NCBI RefSeq assembly: GCF_014656135.1
Contig: NZ_BNBV01000018.1
Span: 62,001 to 126,000, forward strand
Direction of reading: 5' to 3'
Length of the DNA stretch: 64,000 nt
From: Streptomyces thermodiastaticus
GTDB lineage: Bacteria; Actinomycetota; Actinomycetes; Streptomycetales; Streptomycetaceae
The position numbers and the translations under genes are program-made. The notes beneath the pieces are model-generated. The model had not been told where the DNA came from. It ran no database searches and saw only the letters and a program-made list of their open reading frames with translations. Position 1 is the first letter of the stretch. Each line of letters starts with the position of its first letter. Below, piece by piece: positions 1-8,942 of this stretch.

Positions 1-2
1 CG

Positions 3-2072
3 GCCGGGGACGACATCACGCAGTACACCTCGGCTCCGGCGACCGCGGTGGCCGGGGAGGCGACGATCGTCTTCGAGAACAGCGAGGCCACCGGCAACAC
101 CACCGGCATGCCGCACACGCTGACCTTCGTCACCTCCGACCCGGAGTACAACAGCGACGTCCAGCTCAACATCCTCGCCAGCCCCTACGACGACCAGGGC
201 GGCCGGCACACCGCACAGGTGACCCTCACGCCGGGCCGCTACCTGTACCACTGCACGATCCCCGGCCACACCCAGATGCGGGGCGTGCTGGTCGTCACCG
301 AGGCGGGCGGCTCCGACACGACGGCACCGAAGGTGTCGGCGACGGTGTCGGGCACCACCGACGACCAGGGCGCGTACGTGAGGTCGGCGAGCGTGACGGT
401 CACCGCCACCGACGAGGGCGGCTCGGGGGTGGACCGGATCGAGTACGCGCTCGACGACGGCGCCTGGCAGCCGTACACCGCGCCGGTCGTCGTCGACCAG
501 GTCGGCGCCCACACCCTGCGCTACCGGGCCGCGGACACGGCGGGCAACGTGTCGGAGGAGCAGCAGGTGGAGTTCACCGTCGTCGCGCCGCCGTTGGACG
601 ACACCACCCCGCCGGAGACCTCGGCGACCGTCACCGGCGAGCAGGACGACGACGGCGCCTACCTCGGCATGGCGACGGTGACCGTCTCGGCCTCGGACAC
701 CGGCTCGGGCGTCAACAGCATCGAGTACGCGGTCGACGACGGCGCCTGGCAGCCGTACACCGCGCCGGTGATGGTGCACCAGGAGGGCCCGCACACCGTG
801 CGGTACCGCGCCACCGACAAGGCGGGCAACGTCTCGGCGGAGAAGCAGGTGGAGTTCACCGTCGTCGCGCCGCCCGTGCGGGACACCACTCCGCCGGTGA
901 CCGGGGTGAGCGTCGAGGGCACCCGGAACTCCGACCGCGCCTACATCGGCCGCGCCACGGTCACGGTGACCGCCGCCGACGACGAGGGCGGCTCGGGCGT
1001 GGAGCGCATCGAGTACTCCCTGGACGGCGGCCCGTATCTGGCCTACACCGCGCCGGTGGTCGTCGACCGGGTGGGTGCGCACACCCTCGCCTACCGGGCC
1101 ACCGACAAGGCGGGCAACACCTCCGAGCCGCTGACGGTGAGCTTCACCGTGGTGGCGGGCGGCGGGGTCCCGGCGCCGGACTGCCCGGAGTACGACGAGC
1201 GGCTCACGGTGATCGTGGGCACGGTCGACTCGGGCGTGCCCAACCGGGTCACGAACAACCGCTGCCGGATCAACGAGCTGATCGAGGACGAGAAGGAGTG
1301 GACGTCCCAGGCACTGTTCCTCAAGCACGTGGACACGGTCCTGGACGGGCTGCTCGACGAGGGCGTCGTCGACCGGAGGGAGGCACGGGCCATCACCAAG
1401 GCGGCCCGCCGGTCGGGCATCGGCAAGCCGGGGCAGAACACCGGCTACCGCACGATCTTCGACGGCACCGAGGAGTCCTTCGCCCGCTGGGAGCACGTCG
1501 GCGGCGGTTCCTTCTCCCTCAACCCCGACGGCTCGATCACCAGCGGGACGGACAAGGACGGCCTGGGCATGCTGTGGTTCCCGCAGCGCACGTACGGCGA
1601 CTTCTCGCTGCGCCTGCAGTGGCGGGACGACGCACCGGGTGACGGCAACGCCAACTCCGGGGTGTTCGTGCGGTTCCCGTGGGTCCACGACCACCCGGTG
1701 GAGTCCCGTCCGGAGTGGGTGGCCATCGAGTACGGGCACGAGGTGCAGGTGTTCGACCGGCCCGACGGGGACATGTACAAGACCGGTTCGATCTACGGTT
1801 TCGACCGGGTGGGTCTGGCCGGGGCCGGTGTCACCCCGAAGGGCACGTGGAACGACTATGAGATCCGCGTGGTGGGCCAGCACTACGAGGTGTACCGCAA
1901 CGGCACGCTGATCAACGAGTTCGACAACACCGGCGGCCAGGAGTTCTACCCGCCCCGCGAGGACGACCCGGGGACGGACGGGCGGCGCTACGCCTCCGGC
2001 TACATCGGACTGCAGGTGCACAGCACGAGCGACGTGGTCTCCTTCCGGAACGTCCGGATCAAGGAGCTGTGA
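3..2072 (+). CDS. Secreted cupredoxin / triple OmpL47-like repeat / DUF1080 protein (5'-truncated)
   Basis: The frame is open to the window edge, so the N-terminus lies upstream; the GTG at 48 falls inside the copper domain and is not the true start. Domains in order: a plastocyanin-like cupredoxin (about 40-300) with the type-1 copper ligand set visible as His in MPHTLTF and Cys, His and Met in YHCTIPGHTQM; three OmpL47-like Ig-type repeats (about 315-1155); a short helical linker; and a C-terminal DUF1080 (3-keto-disaccharide hydrolase/concanavalin-like) domain from about 1440 to the stop. Such proteins are extracytoplasmic and this architecture suggests carbohydrate binding or oxidation coupled to copper electron transfer; that role is inferred. 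The downstream gene is on the other strand and ends 34 bp away. Confidence 0.8.
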   Translation, partial: AGDDITQYTSAPATAVAGEATIVFENSEATGNTTGMPHTLTFVTSDPEYNSDVQLNILASPYDDQGGRHTAQVTLTPGRYLYHCTIPGHTQMRGVLVVTEAGGSDTTAPKVSATVSGTTDDQGAYVRSASVTVTATDEGGSGVDRIEYALDDGAWQPYTAPVVVDQVGAHTLRYRAADTAGNVSEEQQVEFTVVAPPLDDTTPPETSATVTGEQDDDGAYLGMATVTVSASDTGSGVNSIEYAVDDGAWQPYTAPVMVHQEGPHTVRYRATDKAGNVSAEKQVEFTVVAPPVRDTTPPVTGVSVEGTRNSDRAYIGRATVTVTAADDEGGSGVERIEYSLDGGPYLAYTAPVVVDRVGAHTLAYRATDKAGNTSEPLTVSFTVVAGGGVPAPDCPEYDERLTVIVGTVDSGVPNRVTNNRCRINELIEDEKEWTSQALFLKHVDTVLDGLLDEGVVDRREARAITKAARRSGIGKPGQNTGYRTIFDGTEESFARWEHVGGGSFSLNPDGSITSGTDKDGLGMLWFPQRTYGDFSLRLQWRDDAPGDGNANSGVFVRFPWVHDHPVESRPEWVAIEYGHEVQVFDRPDGDMYKTGSIYGFDRVGLAGAGVTPKGTWNDYEIRVVGQHYEVYRNGTLINEFDNTGGQEFYPPREDDPGTDGRRYASGYIGLQVHSTSDVVSFRNVRIKEL
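315..1155 (+). repeat. Three tandem ~280-290 bp coding repeats (OmpL47-like modules)
   Basis: Three homologous segments begin near 315, 600 and 882. Each starts with an Asp-Thr-(Thr)-x-Pro motif, contains a GSGV..IEY segment, a W/L-x-x-YTAPV segment and an AHT/PHT-L/V-x-YRA-x-D-x-AGN segment, and ends with FTVVA. They encode consecutive Ig-like modules of the preceding protein and are a plausible site of in-frame repeat expansion or contraction. Confidence 0.85.
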
Positions 2073-2106
2073 CACCGCTCCGCACGAGGGCGGGGTCCGG
2101 TCGTCG

Positions 2107-3138
2107 TCAGGCGGCCGGACCCTCCTTCTTGCCCGCCCGGGCTCGGCTGGGCTGGACCCGCTTGGGCTCGCCGGGCATCTTCGGGTACTCCGGCGGGTAG
2201 GGCAGATCGCCCAGTCCGTGATCGCGCTCGTCCCGCGCCGCCAGCTGAAGCAGCGGCTCCAGCGAGTAGGCGTGGTCGTCCATGCCGGCGTGCACGTCGC
2301 CGAGTTCGGCGAACCGGGCCGGCATGGTGGCGAGGTCGAAGTCCTCGGGGCGGGCGACGCCGACCTCCTCCCAGCGCAGGGGCGCCGAGACCGGGGCGTG
2401 CGGGCGAGGCCGCACCGAGTAGGCGGAGGCGATGGTGCGGTCCCGGGCGGTCTGGTTGTAGTCGAGGAAGATGCGGGCGCCGCGCTCCTCCTTCCACCAC
2501 TTGATCGTCACCTGGTCAGGCATCCGGCGCTCCAGCTCCCGGCCGAGCGCGATGGCGGCGCGCCGCACCTGGGTGAAGGTCCAGCGCGGTTCGATCGGCA
2601 CGAACACGTGCAGGCCGCGCCCGCCGGAGGTCTTGGGCCAGCCCCGCAGCCCGCCGAACTCGTCGAGGACGGCGCGCAGTTCGTGGGCGGCACGGGCGGC
2701 GTCCCGGTAGTCGGTGCCGGGCTGCGGGTCGAGGTCGATGCGCAGCTCGTCGGGGTGGTCGACGTCGTCGCGCCGTACCGGCCAGGGGTGGAAGGTGAGG
2801 GTGCCGTACTGGGCGGCCCACACCACGGCGGCCTCCTCGGTGGGGCACATCTCGTCGGCGCTGCGGCCGCTGGGGAAGGTGATGCGGGCGGTGGGGATCC
2901 AGTCGGGCATGCCCTTGGGGGCGCGTTTCTGGTAGAACCACTCGCCGGTGATGCCGTCCGGGTAGCGCTCCAGGGTGGTGGGGCGGTCGCGCAGGGCCCG
3001 CAGGATGCCGGGGGCGACGGCCTGGTAGTAGCGGGCGACGTCCAGCTTGGTGTAGCCGCGCTCGGGGAAGAACACCTTGTCCGGGCTGGACAGCCTGACC
3101 GTCCGGCCGCCCACCTGAAGTTCCACCGCATCGCCCAT
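2107..3138 (-). CDS. LigD-type NHEJ primase/polymerase domain protein
   Basis: This 343-aa protein is a stand-alone version of the polymerase domain of bacterial LigD (archaeo-eukaryotic primase fold), which fills gaps and adds nucleotides at double-strand breaks. Visible family features are the N-terminal LSSPDKVFFPE and YLP-like Y-Y-x-x-V segments, the metal-binding DLDPQPG acid pair, and SGGRGLHVFVP. I chose the ATG at 3138 over the upstream one at 3174 because the conserved sequence begins just after it and the shorter start leaves a 74-bp divergent promoter shared with the ligase gene. The ligase and phosphoesterase domains of full LigD are absent; the neighbouring gene supplies a ligase. 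No Ku gene is seen in the window. Confidence 0.88.
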   Translation of the reverse strand: MGDAVELQVGGRTVRLSSPDKVFFPERGYTKLDVARYYQAVAPGILRALRDRPTTLERYPDGITGEWFYQKRAPKGMPDWIPTARITFPSGRSADEMCPTEEAAVVWAAQYGTLTFHPWPVRRDDVDHPDELRIDLDPQPGTDYRDAARAAHELRAVLDEFGGLRGWPKTSGGRGLHVFVPIEPRWTFTQVRRAAIALGRELERRMPDQVTIKWWKEERGARIFLDYNQTARDRTIASAYSVRPRPHAPVSAPLRWEEVGVARPEDFDLATMPARFAELGDVHAGMDDHAYSLEPLLQLAARDERDHGLGDLPYPPEYPKMPGEPKRVQPSRARAGKKEGPAA

Positions 3139-3212
3139 GCGTGCCACGGTAGGCGTCCCCCGCACACCTCGCACACCGGGCGCCCCGGTGGGTGTGCGCG
3201 CACAATCGCAGC

Positions 3213-4286
3213 ATGGACCTGCCGGTGATGCCGCCCGTGAAGCCGATGCTCGCCAAACCGGTGGCGCGCATCCCGCCCGGCATGCGGTACGAGGCGAAGT
3301 GGGACGGGTTCCGGTCGATCGTGTTCCGCGACGGCGCCGAGGTGGAGCTGGGCAGCCGTACCGGCAAGCCGCTGACCCGGTACTTCCCGGAGCTGGTGGC
3401 GGCGCTCAGGGAGCGGGTGCCGCCGCGGTGTGTGCTGGACGGGGAGATCGTGATCGCCCGTGAGGGCCGGCTGGACTTCGACGCGCTGACCGAGCGGATC
3501 CATCCGGCGGACTCCCGGGTGCGGACGCTGGCGGCGCGGACCCCGGCGTCGTTCGTGGCGTTCGACCTGCTGGCGCTTCAGGACGAGTCGCTGCTCGACG
3601 TGCCGCTCACGGACCGGCGGGCGCTGCTGGAGCGGGCGCTGCGCGGGGTGACGCCCCCGGTGCATGTGGCTCCGGCGACGACGGACATCGAGGTGGCCCG
3701 GCGGTGGTTCGAGCAGTACGAGGGCGCGGGGCTGGACGGAGTGATCGCCAAGCCGCCGGGCCTGCGCTATCTGCCGGACCAGCGGGCCATGTTCAAGATC
3801 AAGCACGAGCGCACGGCCGACGTGGTGGTCGCCGGGTACCGGCTGCACAAGAGCGGCCCGGTGGTCGGTTCGCTGCTGCTCGGCCTGTACGACGAGGACG
3901 GCCGGCTGCAGCACGTGGGGGTGTCGGCCGCCTTCCCGATGAGGAGGCGCGCCGAGCTGATCGAGGAGCTTGGGCCGCTGGTGATGGAGGACGTGGCCGG
4001 GCATCCGTGGGCGGCGTGGTCGGACGAGGCCGCGCACGCGTCGGCGCGGCTGCCGGGCGCACCGAGCCGCTGGTCGGGCGGCAAGGATTTGTCGTGGGTG
4101 CCGCTGAGGCCCGAGCGGGTGGCCGAGGTGGCCTACGACCACATGGAGAAGGGGCAGCGGTTCCGGCACACGGCGCGCTTCCGCCGCTGGCGGCCGGACC
4201 GCACCGCGGAGAGCTGCACCTACGCCCAGCTCCAGGAGCCGGTCCGCTACGACCTCGCGGAGATCCTCGGCTCCCCTCCCCCGTGA
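3213..4286 (+). CDS. ligC: ATP-dependent DNA ligase (LigC-like)
   Basis: A 357-aa ATP-dependent DNA ligase matching the LigC/LigD ligase module in length. The adenylation lysine is in the motif EAKWDGFRS (Lys29 from the chosen start), followed by DGEIV (motif III), the D/GVIAKPPG region (motif IV) and FKIKHERTADVVVAG (motif V), then an OB-fold domain. The ATG at 3213 is preferred to the upstream ATG at 3192 because the ligase homology (PPVKPMLAKP) begins there. It is divergent from the LigD-polymerase gene, so the pair probably forms a split end-joining or excision-repair system. The symbol is by family resemblance. Confidence 0.88.
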   Translation: MDLPVMPPVKPMLAKPVARIPPGMRYEAKWDGFRSIVFRDGAEVELGSRTGKPLTRYFPELVAALRERVPPRCVLDGEIVIAREGRLDFDALTERIHPADSRVRTLAARTPASFVAFDLLALQDESLLDVPLTDRRALLERALRGVTPPVHVAPATTDIEVARRWFEQYEGAGLDGVIAKPPGLRYLPDQRAMFKIKHERTADVVVAGYRLHKSGPVVGSLLLGLYDEDGRLQHVGVSAAFPMRRRAELIEELGPLVMEDVAGHPWAAWSDEAAHASARLPGAPSRWSGGKDLSWVPLRPERVAEVAYDHMEKGQRFRHTARFRRWRPDRTAESCTYAQLQEPVRYDLAEILGSPPP

Positions 4287-4302
4287 GGGCCCGGGCCGGC
4301 GC

Positions 4303-5493
4303 TCAGGGCGTCATCAGCACCTTGATCGCGCCGTCCTGCTTGCGCTGGAACATCTCGTAGGCGTGCGGGGCGTCGGCCAGCGGCACGTGGTGGGTGGCGA
4401 ACTCGTCCACGCCGAGCGGGTCGGCGTCCGTCAGGTAGGGCAGGATCTCGTCGGTCCAGCGGCGCACATTGGCCTGGCCCATCCGGATCTGCAGCTGCTT
4501 GTCGAACATGGTGAGCATCGGCAGCGGGTCGGCCGAGCCGCCGTAGACGCCGGACAGGGAGATGGTGCCGCCGCGGCGGACCAGGTCGATGGCCAGGTGG
4601 AAGGCGGCGAGCCGGTCGACGGTGAAGCGTTCGGCGAGCGGGCCGCTGAGCGTGCGCGGCATCACGGCCGCGGCCTGCTGCACGAGGCGGGCGGCGGCGC
4701 TGCCGTGGGCCTCGGTGCCGACCGCGTCGATCACGGCGTCCGGGCCGCGTCCGTCGGTCTCGTCGCGGATCGCGGCGACGAGTTCCTTCTCGTGGTCGAA
4801 GCCGCGCAGGTCGAAGGTGTGCACGCCGTCGCGGCGGGCCCGTGCCAGCCGTTCGGGGACCAGATCGACGCCGAACACCCGCTCGGCGCCGCGGGCCAGG
4901 GCGACCCGGCAGGCCATGTCGCCGATCGGGCCGAGCCCCAGCACGGCGACGGTGCCGCCGCGCGGCACATCGGCGTAGGCGACGGCCTGCCAGGCGGTGG
5001 GCAGCACGTCGGAGAGGTAGACGAAGCGGTCGTCGGCCGGGCCGTGGGGCACCTTGATCGGGCCGTAGTGGGCCTGCGGCACCCGCAGGTACTCGGCCTG
5101 GGCGCCGGGAACGGCGCCGTACAGCCGGGTGTAGCCGAACAGGGCGGCACCCATGCCCTCGCTGGTGACCTGGGTGGTCTCGCACTGGGTCTGCAGGCCG
5201 GCCGCGCACATGAAGCAGCGGCCGCAGGCGATCTGGAACGGGACGACCACCCGGTCGCCGGGTTTGAGGTCCGGCACCTCGGCGCCGACCTCCTCGACGA
5301 TGCCCATCGGTTCGTGGCCGACGATGTCGCCGGGGGTCATGAACGGGGTGAGGACCTCGTACAGGTGCAGGTCGGAACCGCACAGGCCGGTGGAGGTGAT
5401 CCGGATGACGGCGTCCGTGGGTTCCTGGATCTTCGGATCGGGGACGTCCTCGACCCGGATGTCCCGCTTGCCCTGCCAGGTGACTGCCTTCAT
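4303..5493 (-). CDS. Zinc-dependent alcohol dehydrogenase (formaldehyde-dehydrogenase-like MDR)
   Basis: A 396-aa medium-chain dehydrogenase. The catalytic-zinc region is visible as GLCGSDLHLYE and GHEPMG, and the structural zinc site as CGRCFMCAAGLQTQC with four Cys. A Rossmann fold with GLGPIGDMA follows at mid-protein. The length and spacing fit the glutathione-independent formaldehyde dehydrogenase-like branch found widely in Streptomyces, so NAD(P)-dependent oxidation of a small alcohol or aldehyde is likely, though the substrate is unknown. The start at 5493 (MKAVTW) is preferred over 5511 because it matches the family N-terminus. The gene lies 97 bp downstream of the pcaV stop on the same strand and could be co-transcribed with it. 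Confidence 0.87.
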   Translation of the reverse strand: MKAVTWQGKRDIRVEDVPDPKIQEPTDAVIRITSTGLCGSDLHLYEVLTPFMTPGDIVGHEPMGIVEEVGAEVPDLKPGDRVVVPFQIACGRCFMCAAGLQTQCETTQVTSEGMGAALFGYTRLYGAVPGAQAEYLRVPQAHYGPIKVPHGPADDRFVYLSDVLPTAWQAVAYADVPRGGTVAVLGLGPIGDMACRVALARGAERVFGVDLVPERLARARRDGVHTFDLRGFDHEKELVAAIRDETDGRGPDAVIDAVGTEAHGSAAARLVQQAAAVMPRTLSGPLAERFTVDRLAAFHLAIDLVRRGGTISLSGVYGGSADPLPMLTMFDKQLQIRMGQANVRRWTDEILPYLTDADPLGVDEFATHHVPLADAPHAYEMFQRKQDGAIKVLMTP

Positions 5494-5589
5494 CGTCTCG
5501 CGCCCCTTCACTCGCGCTCCGTCCTTCGCAGGCGGCCGGGTACCCGGGCGCCGGCCGGCGAACCGCGGCGGGCCGGCGCACCCGGCCGG

Positions 5590-6054
5590 TCAGCCCGGCG
5601 TGGCGCTGGGCTCGGCCGGGTGGCGCAGATGCTCGGCGGCGTCCGCGACCCGGCGGATCAGCTCGAAGAACTGGGTGCGTTCCTCGGCGCTGAGCGGGCT
5701 GAGGAACACCTGGTTCATCCGGGCCGTGCGGACGGAGAGCCGGCGGTGGGTGCGCTCGCCCTCGTCGGTGGCCCGCAGCAGGAAGCGGCGGCCGTCCTGC
5801 GGGTCGCGGACCTTGTCCAGCAGGCCGCGGCGGCCCAGGCGGCCGATCACCTCCGCGGTGGTGGACCGGTCGAGGCCGACCCGCTCCCCCACCGTGCGCT
5901 GGTCGAGCCCGGGCTCGGCGACCAGCACGTTGAGGACCGCGAACTGCGGTGAGGTGATCTCCTCGGAGACCATCGTGTTCCACAGCAGGTAGTGGGCCTG
6001 CTGGAGCCGTCGGGCCAGATGCCCGGGGTGGGTCGTGAGGTCCACCGCGGCCAT
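5590..6054 (-). CDS. pcaV: MarR-family regulator of protocatechuate catabolism (PcaV)
   Basis: A 154-aa winged-helix MarR protein, with the DNA-binding region around TVGERVGLDRSTTAEVIGRL and a DPQDGRR wing. It is divergent from pcaIJFHGBL, exactly as pcaV (SCO6704) is in S. coelicolor, where it represses the operon and is released by protocatechuate. With the start at 6054, residue 15 is Arg, matching Arg15, the known ligand-binding residue of S. coelicolor PcaV; this supports both the start and the assignment. A longer frame from 6138 has no homology. The repressor role is inferred from synteny and that residue. Confidence 0.9.
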   Translation of the reverse strand: MAAVDLTTHPGHLARRLQQAHYLLWNTMVSEEITSPQFAVLNVLVAEPGLDQRTVGERVGLDRSTTAEVIGRLGRRGLLDKVRDPQDGRRFLLRATDEGERTHRRLSVRTARMNQVFLSPLSAEERTQFFELIRRVADAAEHLRHPAEPSATPG

Positions 6055-6108
6055 GTGCGCTCCTCGCGTGAGTGGGTCGCTGCGACGTGACGTCAGGGCG
6101 TTTTCGTA

Positions 6109-6116
6109 AGTGCACT
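6109..6116. promoter_or_regulatory. Candidate PcaV operator core in the pcaV-pcaI divergent promoter
   Basis: AGTGCACT is a perfect 8-bp palindrome, flanked by TCGT on the left and ACGA on the right (with one base of offset), in the 239-bp region between the pcaV and pcaI starts. MarR regulators bind such palindromes in their own divergent promoters. The position, 55 bp upstream of pcaV, suits autoregulation. I could not assign confident -10/-35 elements; a TTGACT at 6189-6194 is the only good -35-like hexamer on the pcaI side. Confidence 0.45.
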
Positions 6117-6293
6117 GAACGATACAGGCCCGAGCCATCCGTCATCCGCCTCCCAACACAAGGAAACGTGCCGTATCTCCAGGGCCTATTGACTGGTCGG
6201 CCGTCCGGTGGCAGCGTGAGGGCACCTCGCGAAAATACTCAGTGCCCTGACTATCTGGCGCTGGGACGCTCGGTAGAGATGAGGCTTGTTTCG

Positions 6294-7076
6294 ATGGACA
6301 AGGTGGTCCCCACGGCGGCGGAGGCGGTGGCCGACGTCCCGGACGGCGCCTCGCTGGCGGTGGGCGGTTTCGGGCTGAGCGGCGTGCCGAACGTGCTGAT
6401 CCAGGCGCTGTACGAGCGCGGGGCCGGCGGCCTGTCGGTGGTGTCGAACAACTGCGGTGCGATGGAGTCCGGGCTGGCGGTGCTGCTGGCGGCCGGGCGG
6501 ATCGCCCGGGTGACCGGCTCCTACATCGGGGCGAACAAGGAGTTCGCCCGCCAGTACCTGGCCGGCGAGCTGGAGGTGGAGCTGATCCCGCAGGGCACGC
6601 TGGCCGAACGGTTGCGCGCCGGCGGTGCGGGCATCCCCGCCTTCTACACCCCGGCCGGTGTCGGCACCCAGGTCGCCGAGGGCGGGCTGCCCTGGCGCTA
6701 CGACGGCGACGGCGGCGTCGCCCTGGCCTCGCCGCCCAAGGAGGTCCGCGAGTTCGACGGCGTGGAGTACGTGCTGGAGCGCGCCATCCGCACCGACTTC
6801 GCGCTGGTGCGCGCGGCCAAGGGCGACCGGCACGGCAATCTGGTCTTCACCAAGTCCTCCCGCAACTTCAACCCGCTGGCCGCGATGGCCGGCACGGTGA
6901 CGATCGCCGAGGTGGAGGAGCTGGTCGAGCCCGGCGAGATCGACCCGGACGCGGTGCACCTGCCGGGCATCTTCGTGCAGCGCGTGGTCGCGCTGACGCC
7001 CGAGCAGGCGGCGGACAAGAAGATCGAGAAGCGGACGGTGTCCACACCCGCCGCGCGCGGGACGGAGAGCCACTGA
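6294..7076 (+). CDS. pcaI: 3-oxoadipate CoA-transferase subunit A
   Basis: A 260-aa alpha subunit that, with PcaJ, transfers CoA from succinyl-CoA to 3-oxoadipate in the beta-ketoadipate pathway. The family oxyanion/glycine motif GGFGLSGVPN appears near residue 25, followed by the SNNCG segment. The ATG at 6294 is chosen because GAGG lies 9 bases upstream; an in-frame ATG at 6279 and longer frames lack a ribosome site. It is the first gene of the seven-gene operon pcaIJFHGBL. Its stop overlaps the pcaJ start by one base, which suggests coupled synthesis of the two subunits. Confidence 0.92.
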   Translation: MDKVVPTAAEAVADVPDGASLAVGGFGLSGVPNVLIQALYERGAGGLSVVSNNCGAMESGLAVLLAAGRIARVTGSYIGANKEFARQYLAGELEVELIPQGTLAERLRAGGAGIPAFYTPAGVGTQVAEGGLPWRYDGDGGVALASPPKEVREFDGVEYVLERAIRTDFALVRAAKGDRHGNLVFTKSSRNFNPLAAMAGTVTIAEVEELVEPGEIDPDAVHLPGIFVQRVVALTPEQAADKKIEKRTVSTPAARGTESH

Positions 7077-7723
7077 TGGCCTGGACGCGTGAGGAGATGG
7101 CCGCCCGAGCGGCCCGCGAGCTGCGGGACGGCCAGTACGTCAACCTCGGCATCGGTCTGCCGACGCTGATCCCGAACCATCTGCCGCCCGGGGTGGAGGT
7201 CGTCCTCGAGTCGGAGAACGGCATCCTGGGCACCGGCCCCTACCCCACCGAGGACGCCGTCGACCCGGACCTGATCAACGCCGGCAAGGAGACCGTCACG
7301 GTCCTGCCGGGCGCGTCCTTCTTCGACTCGGCGCTGTCGTTCGCCATGATCCGCGGCGGCCACATCGACGTCGCCGTGCTCGGCGCGATGCAGGTCTCCG
7401 CCTCCGGCGACCTGGCCAACTGGGCGGTCCCGGGCAAGATGATCACCGGGATCGGCGGGGCGATGGACCTGGTGCACGGCGCCCGCACCGTCATCGTGGT
7501 CATGACGCACACCGCCAAGGACGGCTCCCCCAAGATCCTGAAGGAGTGCACGCTGCCGCTCACCGGGAAGGGCTGCGTGAACCGGATCATCACCGACCTG
7601 GGCGTCCTGGACGTCACCGCCGACGGGCTGGAGCTGGTGGAGACCGCGCCGGGCGTCACGGCCGAGGAGATCACCGCCCGGACCGACGCCCCGGTCCGCG
7701 TCCGGCAGGGGGAGCGGGCATGA
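7076..7723 (+). CDS. pcaJ: 3-oxoadipate CoA-transferase subunit B
   Basis: A 215-aa beta subunit of the succinyl-CoA:3-oxoadipate CoA-transferase. The catalytic glutamate lies in the SENGILGTGP motif near residue 45 (the family motif is S-E-N-G), preceded by LGIGLPT. It partners PcaI, whose stop codon overlaps this start. The 3' end overlaps pcaF by four bases (ATGA), so the frames are translationally coupled. Confidence 0.93.
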   Translation: MAWTREEMAARAARELRDGQYVNLGIGLPTLIPNHLPPGVEVVLESENGILGTGPYPTEDAVDPDLINAGKETVTVLPGASFFDSALSFAMIRGGHIDVAVLGAMQVSASGDLANWAVPGKMITGIGGAMDLVHGARTVIVVMTHTAKDGSPKILKECTLPLTGKGCVNRIITDLGVLDVTADGLELVETAPGVTAEEITARTDAPVRVRQGERA

Positions 7724-8922
7724 AGGACGTCTACCTGGTCGACGCCGTCCGCACCCCGTTCGGCGCGTACAACGGCGCCCTGGCGGGCGTACGCCCCGAC
7801 GACCTGGCCGCCCACACCATCGGCGCGCTGCTGGCCCGCACGCCCGCGCTGGACCCGGCCCGCATCGACGACGTCTACGTCGGCAACGCCAACGGCGCCG
7901 GCGAGGAGAACCGCAACGTCGCCCGGATGGCCGCGCTGCTCGCCGGCCTGCCCACGTCCGTGCCGGGCGTGACCGTGAACCGGCTGTGCGCCTCCGGCCT
8001 GGAGGCCGTGGTCCAGGCCGCCCGCGCCATCGCCGTCGGCGACGCCTCGATCGCCCTGGCCGGCGGCGTGGAGTCCATGACCCGCGCCCCCTACGTCCTG
8101 CCCAAGAGCGACAGGGCCTTCCCGGCCGGCCACGCCGAGCTGTACTCCACCACGCTCGGCTGGCGCATGGTCAACCCGCGGATGAACCCGGAGTGGACGA
8201 TCCCGCTCGGCGAGTCGGCCGAGCTGATCGCCGAGAAGCACGGCATCAGCCGTGAGCGGCAGGACGAGTTCGCCCTGGACAGCCACCGCAAGGCGGTCGC
8301 GGCCCGGGAGGCGGGCCTGTTCGACGTGGAGCTGGCCCCGGTGACGGTGCCGCGGCGCAAGGGCGAGACGGTCTCCGTCGCCGCCGACGAATGCGTCCGC
8401 CCCGACACCTCGCTGGAGGCGCTGGCCCGGCTCACGCCGTCCTTCCGCACCGAGAACGGCACGGTCACCGCCGGCAACGCCTCCCCCCTCAACGACGGCG
8501 CCGCCGCCCTGCTCCTCACCGACGAGGAGGGGCTGAAGGCCACCGGCCGGGAGCCGTTGGCCCGTATCGCGGCGACCGGTGTGTCCGCCACCGACCCGCA
8601 GTACTTCGGTCTCGCCCCCGTCGAGGCCGTCGAGCGGGCCCTGGCCAAGGCCGGCCGGACCTTCGCGGACCTGGACGTGCTGGAGCTCAACGAGGCGTTC
8701 GCCGCGCAGGTGCTCGGCTGCCTGGCCGAGTGGCCCGAGTTCGACCCCGCGATCCTCAACCCGCAGGGCGGCGCCATCGCCCTCGGCCACCCGCTGGGCG
8801 CCTCCGGTGCCCGCCTCGCCGGCACCGTCGCCCACCAGCTGGCCCGCAAGGGGTCCGGCACCGGTGTCGCCACCCTCTGCATCGGCGTCGGCCAGGGCCT
8901 CGCCCTGGTCCTGGAACGCTAA
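7720..8922 (+). CDS. pcaF: Beta-ketoadipyl-CoA thiolase
   Basis: A 400-aa thiolase that cleaves 3-oxoadipyl-CoA to succinyl-CoA and acetyl-CoA, the last step of the pathway. The acyl-accepting Cys90 is in VNRLCASGLEAV, His357 in the C-terminal signature GHPLGASG, and the second catalytic cysteine (about 387) in CIGVGQG. All three catalytic residues are intact. The start at 7720 overlaps the pcaJ stop; longer upstream frames run through pcaJ and are not real. Confidence 0.93.
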   Translation: MKDVYLVDAVRTPFGAYNGALAGVRPDDLAAHTIGALLARTPALDPARIDDVYVGNANGAGEENRNVARMAALLAGLPTSVPGVTVNRLCASGLEAVVQAARAIAVGDASIALAGGVESMTRAPYVLPKSDRAFPAGHAELYSTTLGWRMVNPRMNPEWTIPLGESAELIAEKHGISRERQDEFALDSHRKAVAAREAGLFDVELAPVTVPRRKGETVSVAADECVRPDTSLEALARLTPSFRTENGTVTAGNASPLNDGAAALLLTDEEGLKATGREPLARIAATGVSATDPQYFGLAPVEAVERALAKAGRTFADLDVLELNEAFAAQVLGCLAEWPEFDPAILNPQGGAIALGHPLGASGARLAGTVAHQLARKGSGTGVATLCIGVGQGLALVLER

Positions 8923-8942
8923 GGAAGCGTCAGGTATCCGTC

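Noticed and set aside
4363..5952. 529-codon plus-strand frame opposite the alcohol dehydrogenase and pcaV genes
   Set aside because: It spans two well-supported genes on the other strand and is Gly/Val-rich shadow sequence.
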